From: an uncultured Clostridia bacterium
Lineage (GTDB): Bacteria; Bacillota; Clostridia; TANB77; CAG-508
Assembly (NCBI GenBank): GCA_934178475.1
Contig: CAKPQH010000004.1
Location: forward strand, 1 to 64,000
Direction: 5' to 3'
DNA: 64,000 nucleotides
The translations under genes were made by a program, and so were the position numbers. The notes under the pieces are model-generated. The model saw nothing but the letters and a program-made list of their open reading frames with translations. It made no database searches and had not been told where the DNA came from. Numbering within the stretch: position 1 is the stretch's first letter; every line of letters begins with the position of its first letter. This document shows, piece by piece, positions 26,020 to 33,215 of the stretch.

Positions 26020-27942
26020 CTATTTCGCTTTATAATACGTTATTTCCATTTTACTTGGTTGTATCTTTGTCTCAACAGATAATTTATTTGTCCCTTTTTC
26101 TGTTAAAACATTTGGCAATTCTACCTTTTCTTCTGTTTCTGTTTTTAATATATAATTGATATAAACATTGTTAGTATTAATCCATGTTTTCCACTCTTCT
26201 ACTGATAAATGTTGCCAGCCATATAACTGAATTCCAACATCAATACCATTAGTTACTAAATATGCTCCTAAACTATATTTTTCTCTAGTATTAACTGTTA
26301 CACTATAAGGAGCTATATTGCTCATAACAGAGCTATACTGTTGTCCATTTAAATTAATATTATTCGTATATACTTGATATAAATTATTATTTTCAAATTT
26401 TTTCCATTCTTCCGTTCCATCTAAAAGTTTTGTTGCAATTTTTCTTACGACTTTTTTATTTTTAAAGTCAATGTAATCAGCATAATCTCCCACTTTTCTT
26501 AATGGTTCACTTAAATATATATTAACTGTATTTTCTTTTTTATATGGCTTATACTCTGTTTCTTTTATTCCTTCTTCTAATTGGAAAGTATCAACATCTA
26601 TATAATTCGTAAAATGATAATTATAACTTATATTTCCAATACTACTAATTGTCCTATTCTCTCTGGATGTAAATGAAATATGTTTCCATTGTGATTCTTC
26701 GTTTTCATTCTTTACCCATAATATTGATTGTGTTCCATCTGTATACTTAAATACAAATAAATATGAATCATGTTTTGTTTTATTTCCAATTCCAGTTGGT
26801 TCTTGTTTATAATCAAATGATACTGTGTATTGTGTATTTTCTTTAAAATTTATTTTATTATATTCTACGAATGCATTATCTATGAATTTAATACAATTTC
26901 TATTATCTTTTACTAACTCTTCATATTTAGGATCACTTGCAGACCCTTTTTTTTCTATCAATCCACCATAGACTTGTTGTGCAGTAGCTAGATTTTTATT
27001 ACTATTATCTGTTTCTACTTTAACAGGTATTCTGTATCCATACGGTTCATATTGTGTAAAATTACTACCTTCTTCAACCTGAATCTCATCCATTAATTGT
27101 TGGTACGTATATTCTGTATCATAACTTGAGTTATAGAACCACACATATAAATAAATATCATTTTCTCCACTTGTGATTGTTATACTTGAATTATTAAAAT
27201 CATTCTTTGAATTCGTCATTTCAATATCTGCTCCTGGTTCTTTTGAACTAGTTCCAACAGCAAATCTTTTTCCAATTATCTGTCTAGACACTGTATATGT
27301 TGTATTTGGTTTACATTCTATTACAAAAGTAGCTGTAGTCTTAACATTACTGTTATATGCATTTAATTTTCCAGCATTAACATAACCATTAAATAATTTT
27401 GCATTATTTTTATCAAACAAATTAGCTGTTTTATCTCCAACACTTTCTATCTCTACCGGATTTTCTGGTGAAGGTTCTCCATTTTGTATGCTATTTCCAT
27501 AGATTATATAATTTGATAAACTGTCTCCACTCGAATCAGATATTGTCCCATCTTCTGATGTTGCTAATTCATATTTGCCGTTCAAGATATTTCCATTACT
27601 ATCTAATTTATATATAACTCCTTCTACTTCTATAACACAGCTCCCATCACTATTTTCTGTTAACGTATATTTATCTCCAAAATATTTATTTAATTCGTCT
27701 TTCAATTCATTTTTATCTAATCCATTTTCATTAATTTGTGCTTTTGTTACTGCTAATTTTATTTTTTCTTCTATTTCTGCTTCATTCATTTTTCCTTTTG
27801 CCAATATTGTCTTAGATAAAATTCCATCTTGTGATGTTATCATATTTATTGTTATCCCTGCTAATATCAAGAGTACTATTATTGTAATTACTAAAGCTAT
27901 TAATGTTATTCCTTTTATATTTCTACTTTTGTTTTTTAACAT
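26020..27942 (-). CDS. Prepilin-like protein with phage-tail-type modules, paralogue C (chimera)
   Basis: From the ATG at 27942 the protein has 640 residues with the same plan as A and B. Its first 171 residues follow B (LNKYFGDK, KLDSNG, NGKYELA, NSIQNGEPS) with few changes. Its next 125 residues equal those of A at the DNA level. It then has a private second sandwich (NLATAQQVYGGLIEKKG... through YKPYKKE), and the EPLRKVGDYADYIDFKN and PSKMEITYYKAK constant parts. This is direct evidence of module shuffling in the array. Met-to-Ile in the signal helix (NMITSQDG) is the only change there. It is the first paralogue in transcription order, after the DUF3137 gene. Function is inferred as surface display of a binding module. 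Confidence 0.7.
   Translation of the reverse strand: MLKNKSRNIKGITLIALVITIIVLLILAGITINMITSQDGILSKTILAKGKMNEAEIEEKIKLAVTKAQINENGLDKNELKDELNKYFGDKYTLTENSDGSCVIEVEGVIYKLDSNGNILNGKYELATSEDGTISDSSGDSLSNYIIYGNSIQNGEPSPENPVEIESVGDKTANLFDKNNAKLFNGYVNAGKLNAYNSNVKTTATFVIECKPNTTYTVSRQIIGKRFAVGTSSKEPGADIEMTNSKNDFNNSSITITSGENDIYLYVWFYNSSYDTEYTYQQLMDEIQVEEGSNFTQYEPYGYRIPVKVETDNSNKNLATAQQVYGGLIEKKGSASDPKYEELVKDNRNCIKFIDNAFVEYNKINFKENTQYTVSFDYKQEPTGIGNKTKHDSYLFVFKYTDGTQSILWVKNENEESQWKHISFTSRENRTISSIGNISYNYHFTNYIDVDTFQLEEGIKETEYKPYKKENTVNIYLSEPLRKVGDYADYIDFKNKKVVRKIATKLLDGTEEWKKFENNNLYQVYTNNINLNGQQYSSVMSNIAPYSVTVNTREKYSLGAYLVTNGIDVGIQLYGWQHLSVEEWKTWINTNNVYINYILKTETEEKVELPNVLTEKGTNKLSVETKIQPSKMEITYYKAK
27057..27432 (-). 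repeat. 376-bp segment identical to 22964-23339
   Basis: This is the partner of the identical block in paralogue A. The bases at both borders diverge sharply (for example a T/A difference right after the block), so it is a recombined tract and not a whole-gene copy. Confidence 0.85.
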
Positions 27943-28038
27943 TCTTCTCCTCCTTGTATCATTATTGTTATCTACTTTATCACATTTATTATATATCTTA
28001 CAGTGATTATTATTCATACTTTTATTTTTTTATAAAAA

Positions 28039-28081
28039 ATAAGACTATATTTTACTAGTCAAAATAAATATTAGTCTTATT
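28039..28081 (-). terminator. AAGACTA-type hairpin between the DUF3137 gene and paralogue C
   Basis: Outer arms ATAAGACTA/TAGTCTTAT enclose imperfectly paired AT-rich sequence; TTTTTTATAAAAA follows on the minus strand. It is 11 bp beyond the DUF3137 stop and 97 bp before paralogue C. Confidence 0.65.
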
Positions 28082-28091
28082 ATATCTTATA

Positions 28092-29036
28092 TTAAATTTC
28101 TACGTCATTTAAAATATTAATAATTTTTTTCGATAATGTTTCTATGAAATTTAAAATATTATAATATTTTTCTGTCTGTTCTTTATCAATAACAGATTTT
28201 TTAGATATCTTTGCCTCGAATACACTTCCTATATGCAATCTAATGTATATTAGATTTTCTAAAACACAAATATCAAATGGTACTTTTATAAATTTCCTGA
28301 AATTAATTAATAAATCCATAACATCATGTGTCAATATTTGCATTCCTATTATTTTATCTTCAGAACTTACATCAAAATATCTTTCAAATTCTGATGAGTC
28401 CATTTCTAATCTGTCTCTTTTACTGATTTCTCCATCTGTTCTAATAAACAATTTATTTTTTATAGATTTATTTATTTTTATTTTAATAAATAATCCATAG
28501 AATTTTGTTGTTCTGTCCGTTGTCGTATTTCCATCACTATCTGTATGTGTTGTTTCATAAACTGTATGCACTTCCGCCATTTTCATATCATACTTTTCTT
28601 CTATTTTAGCTTCTACATAATCATCTGAATAATATCTATTATAGTATTCATTGTAATTTACTTTATTATATATTTCTTGTGGCATTTTCTTTTTTGGAAT
28701 ATAATCTACATCATTAAAGAAATTTTTTATTAATGCGTTAATTATACACTCTTTATATGCCATATTATATTTTTGGCCTTTTAATGCAATCACTAATAAT
28801 GAAACTAAAAATATTATTACATCTGGTCCAATTATAAGCGGAATTACTGCAGCACCCAAGTTCTGACTTTCTATACAAAACTTATATATTATAATTAAAT
28901 CTATTATAACACATAAAGCTATTGCTATAAAAATTATTCTCTTTCTATCTTTTTTTGTTTTTTCCCACACTCCAAAAAGTTTACTACTATTATCGTTTTC
29001 CAAATCATTATATAAATTTTCAAATTCTTCTTTCAT
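28092..29036 (-). CDS. DUF3137 family membrane protein
   Basis: The 314-residue protein has a short N-terminal helix, two membrane segments (about 33-53 and 60-84) and a cytosolic C-terminal domain with TVYETTHTDSDGNTTTDRTTKFYGLFIKI, the pattern I associate with DUF3137. That family is often encoded next to LemA, as here (17 bp gap). Biochemical role unknown. It is third in the operon of membrane XRE regulator, LemA, DUF3137, and ends at the first AAGACTA hairpin. Confidence 0.75.
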   Translation of the reverse strand: MKEEFENLYNDLENDNSSKLFGVWEKTKKDRKRIIFIAIALCVIIDLIIIYKFCIESQNLGAAVIPLIIGPDVIIFLVSLLVIALKGQKYNMAYKECIINALIKNFFNDVDYIPKKKMPQEIYNKVNYNEYYNRYYSDDYVEAKIEEKYDMKMAEVHTVYETTHTDSDGNTTTDRTTKFYGLFIKIKINKSIKNKLFIRTDGEISKRDRLEMDSSEFERYFDVSSEDKIIGMQILTHDVMDLLINFRKFIKVPFDICVLENLIYIRLHIGSVFEAKISKKSVIDKEQTEKYYNILNFIETLSKKIINILNDVEI

Positions 29037-29053
29037 AGTTTTTCCCTTTATAT

Positions 29054-29599
29054 TTATAAATCTACTTTTATATTATCCTTTTTATATTGCTCTATTTGAA
29101 ATAATTCTGCTTTTTTGAATGCAAACATACTTGCAACAATATTACTTGGTACACTTTCAATTTTAGTATTGTAGTTTGTTACATCATTATTATATATTCT
29201 TCTAGCAGCTTGCAATTGACTTTCTATCTTTTCTAAATTCTTTTGCAAATTTAAAAACTGTTCGCTTGCTTTAAGCTCTGGATAATTTTCTGCCACTGCC
29301 AAAATTTTATTTAAGTCATTATTGATTTGTGTAGCTTGTTTTATATTCAATCCATTTGTTTTATTATAATCACTTCTTAATTCTACTATTTTTTCTAATG
29401 TTTCTCCTTCATATTTAGTATATCCTTTTACACACTCTACTAGATTAGGTATCAAATCAAATCTTTGATTTAAATAAATATCTATTCCTGATGCAGATTG
29501 TTTAACTCTATTTTTCAATTTTATTAACTGATTATATTTTCCTAATATAATAAATATTACAATTAATAATACTCCTAAAATTACATATATTATATCCAT
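29054..29599 (-). CDS. LemA family protein
   Basis: The 181-residue protein begins with one membrane helix (about 3-20), then the conserved LemA sequence: [31 protein letters not shown] (normally ...[22 protein letters not shown]), [11 protein letters not shown], and [29 protein letters not shown]. Family members are single-pass membrane proteins with a helical cytosolic or extracytosolic domain of unknown activity. The ribosome site is AAAGGAG. It is flanked by the XRE regulator and DUF3137 in one operon, so the three probably act together at the membrane. Confidence 0.93.
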   Translation of the reverse strand: [181 protein letters not shown]

Positions 29600-29613
29600 T
29601 TTAAAATTCTCCT

Positions 29614-30624
29614 TTAAATTTTTTTTATAATAATTTTACAAACATATCCTTCTTTATCATAATCCAATGACACTTCAAATTCTTTCCATTTATTTGTTTT
29701 ATTATTTAACGTTTGTTTTATTTTTGTTATTTCATCTGAATTTGAAGTTTCATTGTCTTCATATGAGATTGATATAAGATGTTCGCTATTTGTTTTATTA
29801 TTAGTTGCCACTTTATCTAACACTGTTTCACAACTTATTCCCCATTTGGTTCCTACATATATCTCATATGAACTATTGAAAGTCCTTAAATTACGTGTCT
29901 TCTCTTCGGCTTCTCTTTTTGCTTTTTCCTCTATATGCTTAGACGTTAAATGAAAATTAATATTATATATATATCCATCTTCATTATAATCCATAGAAAC
30001 TTCATACTCTCCCAAACTATCTAAAGACTGTTTCATAGATACTATTTCGCTTTCTTCAGTTGCTTTATTTCCGTTATAAGTAACCGTTATTAGATGTTTA
30101 TCATTTGTTTTATTGCTTGTTATAATGTTATCTAACAAAAATCCAACTCCTGCTCCAGTTTGAGTTCCACTTCTTGCTTCTAATGAAAAATTAAATGACT
30201 TTTTGTCATTTTCAAAATTAGATGTTATATCGTAAAATTTAGAAGATATACCATTAAAAATTCCTAAAAACCCATTTGTTGATTCTTTATTTCTATCTGT
30301 AATAAATTTATTTACTAAAACTACTATGATAATTAACGCTACTATTATTAAAAGTACTTGTAACCATTTTCTTGGTTCATTTTCGCTTTCATTTTCAATT
30401 ATAACATTTTCTTTTTTGTTTGTTTTCTCTCCATCACTTGTTAAACTCTCTAAACTTACATTATATATTTTACTTATTTCTAATAGCTTCTTTAAATCAG
30501 GTTTTGTTTGACCTAATTCCCATTTTGATACTGTTTGTCTTGTTACGTTAAGTTTTTCTCCTAATTCTTCTTGAGATAATGCGTTTTCTTTTCTTAATTT
30601 AATTAACTTTTCTTCAAATTTCAT
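29614..30624 (-). CDS. Membrane-tethered XRE regulator with duplicated extracytosolic domain
   Basis: The 336-residue protein has an N-terminal helix-turn-helix of the XRE/Cro type (residues 4-58: LRKENALSQEELGEKLNVTRQTVSKWELGQTKPDLKKL), a linker, one membrane segment (about 88-106), and two copies of a roughly 85-90 residue domain (about 140-235 and 245-336). Both copies contain the pattern TN(N/D)KTN..HLI..(S/T)Y..N...SEI..(I/M)KQ(T/S)L followed by YE/EVS(M/L)DY(N/D)(E/K)(D/E)GY. The layout suggests an outside or membrane sensor coupled to DNA binding. It heads the operon with lemA and DUF3137, and a perfect dyad upstream may be its own operator. The ribosome site is GGAGG. Confidence 0.8.
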   Translation of the reverse strand: MKFEEKLIKLRKENALSQEELGEKLNVTRQTVSKWELGQTKPDLKKLLEISKIYNVSLESLTSDGEKTNKKENVIIENESENEPRKWLQVLLIIVALIIIVVLVNKFITDRNKESTNGFLGIFNGISSKFYDITSNFENDKKSFNFSLEARSGTQTGAGVGFLLDNIITSNKTNDKHLITVTYNGNKATEESEIVSMKQSLDSLGEYEVSMDYNEDGYIYNINFHLTSKHIEEKAKREAEEKTRNLRTFNSSYEIYVGTKWGISCETVLDKVATNNKTNSEHLISISYEDNETSNSDEITKIKQTLNNKTNKWKEFEVSLDYDKEGYVCKIIIKKI

Positions 30625-30707
30625 TATTATCCTCCATTTATTTTATAATTGATAATATCATTTCACCATAAAAATAGTAACATATTTTGATCTTGAAATC
30701 TAGCAAT

Positions 30708-30732
30708 TTTAGTTGGAAATTTGTCAACTAAA
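30708..30732 (-). promoter_or_regulatory. Candidate operator upstream of the XRE/LemA operon
   Basis: Arms TTTAGTTG and CAACTAAA are perfect complements across a 9-bp spacer, and the dyad overlaps TTGACA (30722-30727 on the minus strand). No convincing -10 lies 17 bp further, so the start point is unsure. Confidence 0.4.
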
Positions 30733-30751
30733 GTTAACATTTCCTTATTTT

Positions 30752-31438
30752 TTATCTTTCATCTTCATTTAATTCAATTTCTCTTTCTATAATTTTTTCT
30801 TTATCTTCAACTTGCATTTCCTTTTTATTTTTTATTGTATTTACAATTACTTCTAAACCTTCAATTGTACCATTTATATCTGTTTTTTCACTAATAAAAT
30901 CTGATATTTTTCTTACTTTGGTTCTACTATTTTTTGGACAAACAACCAATCCATTTTTAGTCTTTTTTATATATTCCATTGCTTGAATATCATTTCTTCC
31001 ATTTCCACAGTAAATACTCATAAGTGCCTTATCTCCATAAACTTCGCACCAACTTTGTACATATTTTTTCTTTCCACTAGCTCCACCATCAGCAACTAAC
31101 ATATCTGAATTAGGAAATTTAGAAATCCTATCATCTCTTATTTTTAAAAATGAACCATTTGTAAAATATGCTGTAGCTCCCTCAATTATATTTAATTTTT
31201 TGTTATTTTCGCGATTATATCTCATTATTGTAGTATCAATTTTATCTACAATCTGTTCTACTTGTTCTGACAATATAGGTGATACTATATGAATATTTAC
31301 TTTAGCATCTGTACATTTTTCTAATTCATCTATTTCTTTTAATAATTTATTTAAATTTTCTTCTTCAAAATCTCCCGTCTTTTCATTTAATATTGTTCCT
31401 TCTAAATCTAAGAAAAATAGAATATTTTTTCTTTCCAT
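30752..31438 (-). CDS. HAD-like hydrolase
   Basis: The 228-residue protein resembles a haloacid-dehalogenase-fold hydrolase: FFLDLEGTIL near residue 10 corresponds to motif I (DxDGT), and CGNGRNDIQAM near 150 corresponds to motif III/IV (GDGxND). Two key positions are altered: the second Asp of motif I is Glu, and the first Asp of the GDGxND motif is Asn. Activity may therefore be changed or lost. The C-terminal tail (from about 205) is charged and helical. It has its own promoter and an AAGGAG site. Substrate unknown. Confidence 0.65.
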   Translation of the reverse strand: MERKNILFFLDLEGTILNEKTGDFEEENLNKLLKEIDELEKCTDAKVNIHIVSPILSEQVEQIVDKIDTTIMRYNRENNKKLNIIEGATAYFTNGSFLKIRDDRISKFPNSDMLVADGGASGKKKYVQSWCEVYGDKALMSIYCGNGRNDIQAMEYIKKTKNGLVVCPKNSRTKVRKISDFISEKTDINGTIEGLEVIVNTIKNKKEMQVEDKEKIIEREIELNEDER

Positions 31439-31470
31439 AATAAATTCTCCTTATTAAATTTTCTGTTTTT

Positions 31471-31500
31471 ATTTTAACATAAATCAAATATTAGTGTCAA
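31471..31500 (-). promoter_or_regulatory. Promoter of the HAD-like gene
   Basis: TTGACA (31495-31500) and TAAAAT (31471-31476) on the minus strand are 18 bp apart; the -35 lies inside the last codons of dprA. Confidence 0.65.
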
Positions 31501-32383
31501 AATTTATTATAATTTCATTACTTTTTGTTACTATTTCCGCCCCTTGTTTTATAAGTTCATTTGTACCATATGAATTAGCAGAATTTATATTTCCTGGAAT
31601 GCAATATATATTCCTTCCTTGTTCTAATGCAAAATCCACTGTAATTAATGTGCCACTTTTCTCTTTCGCTTCTATTACTAATACTCCATTACTTAACCCA
31701 CTAATTATCCTATTTCTTGCTGGAAAATTCCATCTATTAGGCTTTGTTCCTAATGGATATTCTGTTATAATTGCACCTTCTTTATTTATGATTTCATTTG
31801 CCAATTTTATATTTTCTTTTGGATAAACTATATCTAATCCTGTTCCAACTACTGCAATTGTTTTTTCATTTGCCTTTAATGCTCCAATATGTGCAAATGA
31901 ATCTATCCCCTTAGCTAGTCCACTTATAATATTTACTTTATTTTTTGCTATTTCATAGGAAAACTTTAAAGCATTTTCTTTTCCATATTCAGAATAATCT
32001 CTACAACCAATTATTGCTATACCATTATTAATTAAAATATTTTTATTACCTTTTATATATAAACATATAGGAGGATCATAAATTTCTTTTAATCTTTGTG
32101 GATATTCTTTATCATTTATATATATAATATCTATTTTGTTTTTTTTCATAAAATTTAAATGTCTTTCTATGTCATTTTTTATTTTATTGTTTAAAATTTT
32201 CTCAATAGTGCTTTCTTTTAGATTTTTTATTTCTTTTAATTGTTCTTTACTTGCATGATATATTTTATTCAAACTTCCTAGACTATTTATTAATATCTCA
32301 TAAGTCTTATATTTTATTCCCAATAATGTTATCCATACTTTATATTTTTTCTCTTCTATAATTATATCCTTTCTAAAATACAA
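31484..32383 (-). CDS. dprA: DNA-processing protein DprA
   Basis: The 299-residue protein has an N-terminal helical region (1-80) and the Rossmann-like DprA core: AIIGCRDYSEYGKENA, SGLAKGIDSFAHIGAL near 155, TIAVVGTGLDIVYPKEN, ITEYPLGTKPNRWNFPARNRIISGLS, and ALEQGRNIYCIPGN. DprA loads RecA on incoming single strands during transformation. The C-terminal winged helix found in some members is missing. The frame opens at TTG (32381-32383) inside the preceding hairpin; no ATG lies nearby and AGAAAGGA sits ten bases downstream of that TTG, so the true start may be a non-ATG codon a few residues later. Confidence 0.9.
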   Translation of the reverse strand: MYFRKDIIIEEKKYKVWITLLGIKYKTYEILINSLGSLNKIYHASKEQLKEIKNLKESTIEKILNNKIKNDIERHLNFMKKNKIDIIYINDKEYPQRLKEIYDPPICLYIKGNKNILINNGIAIIGCRDYSEYGKENALKFSYEIAKNKVNIISGLAKGIDSFAHIGALKANEKTIAVVGTGLDIVYPKENIKLANEIINKEGAIITEYPLGTKPNRWNFPARNRIISGLSNGVLVIEAKEKSGTLITVDFALEQGRNIYCIPGNINSANSYGTNELIKQGAEIVTKSNEIIINFDTNI

Positions 32384-32386
32384 AAA

Positions 32387-32416
32387 GGCCCTTAGATAAT
32401 AAATTACCTAAAGCCC
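32387..32416 (-). terminator. Terminator-like hairpin downstream of cwlD
   Basis: GGGCTTTAGGTAA pairs imperfectly with TTATCTAAGGGCC over a 4-nt loop, followed by TTTTTG on the minus strand. The T tract is the start region of dprA. Confidence 0.65.
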
Positions 32417-32439
32417 CCTAAACTTTTTTAATTATATCA

Positions 32440-33153
32440 TTATTGATAAAAATAATCAATAATTCCATTATAAATTCCCCATGCTAATCTGTTTTGATAC
32501 CCGTCATCTAATAATTTTTTTTCTTCTTCTATATTAGATAAAAATCCACATTCAACTATTGTAGTTGGTATTTCAACTTTGTTTATTATGTATATATTTT
32601 GAATAGTTTTTGCAACTCTTTTATTTTCTTTTTGTATTGATTCATTTAAATTACTTTGTATTAGTGTTGCAAGCTTGTTTCCCTCTTCGCTACCTTCTTT
32701 ATAAAATGTCTGCCATCCATCATATTGTTTTTGAGGAATTTTATTTAAATGTATTGATACAAATATATCTGCTGATGATTCGTTTCCTATTTTAACTCTA
32801 TTTCTTATGTCTGAAATCTTTTTTTGTTTTAGAGTTTTACTATCTATATCATATATTGCATTTTCATCTGAACGAGTAAGTATTACTTTGCATCCACTAG
32901 TTTCCAATAAATTTTGTAATTTTAATGCTATTTTTAGATTTGTTTCAGCTTCACTTGTCCCATCATCGGCTTCTGCCCCTTCATCTGGAACGCCATGCCC
33001 AGCGTCAACAACAATCACCTTTCCTGATACAGGCAGACTAACTGTTTCAATATAATCTTTATCCTTCTTTCCTGTTATTGTTATTATCCCAACTATAAAT
33101 AAAGACAATATTGTTAATACTGAAATTATTTTCTTACCATTTAAAACTATCAT
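32440..33153 (-). CDS. cwlD: N-acetylmuramoyl-L-alanine amidase, CwlD type
   Basis: The protein (237 residues from the ATG at 33153) has an N-terminal signal/anchor helix (about 8-25) and an amidase_3 domain. It shows VIVVDAGHGVPDEGAE (zinc His and Glu region near 50), ETNLKIALKL, ILTRSDE, VSIHLN with the zinc His, and IVECGFLSN with the catalytic Glu. CwlD makes muramic-delta-lactam in the spore cortex. The size, anchor and single-domain layout fit CwlD, but a vegetative amidase of the same family cannot be excluded. I prefer the ATG at 33153 to one six codons upstream because GGGAG lies eleven bases before it. The site and the ATG sit in a long hairpin. Confidence 0.8.
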   Translation of the reverse strand: MIVLNGKKIISVLTILSLFIVGIITITGKKDKDYIETVSLPVSGKVIVVDAGHGVPDEGAEADDGTSEAETNLKIALKLQNLLETSGCKVILTRSDENAIYDIDSKTLKQKKISDIRNRVKIGNESSADIFVSIHLNKIPQKQYDGWQTFYKEGSEEGNKLATLIQSNLNESIQKENKRVAKTIQNIYIINKVEIPTTIVECGFLSNIEEEKKLLDDGYQNRLAWGIYNGIIDYFYQ

Positions 33154-33193
33154 ATTATTAGACACTCCCATCTCTAAATAATATGATAGTTTT
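33143..33193 (-). promoter_or_regulatory. 17-bp perfect stem enclosing the cwlD ribosome site and start codon
   Basis: The two arms (33143-33159 and 33177-33193; AAAACTATCATATTATT and its complement) are perfectly complementary, with a 17-nt loop. The cwlD ATG (33151-33153) lies in one arm and GGGAG lies in the loop. It may act as a terminator after the YhgE gene, as a brake on cwlD translation, or both. Confidence 0.65.
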
Positions 33194-33215
33194 TAGTTTT
33201 TTATTCTTATTTAAT

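Noticed and set aside
25500..28006. Identical 143-codon plus-strand frames opposite the N-termini of paralogues B and C
   Set aside because: They are antisense shadows of the conserved prepilin coding regions, without ribosome sites; their similarity only reflects the duplicated genes beneath.
21960..28017. A prophage remnant
   Set aside because: Phage-tail-like modules are present, but there is no integrase, terminase, portal, capsid or lysis gene, and each gene begins with a prepilin-type signal that tail proteins do not have.
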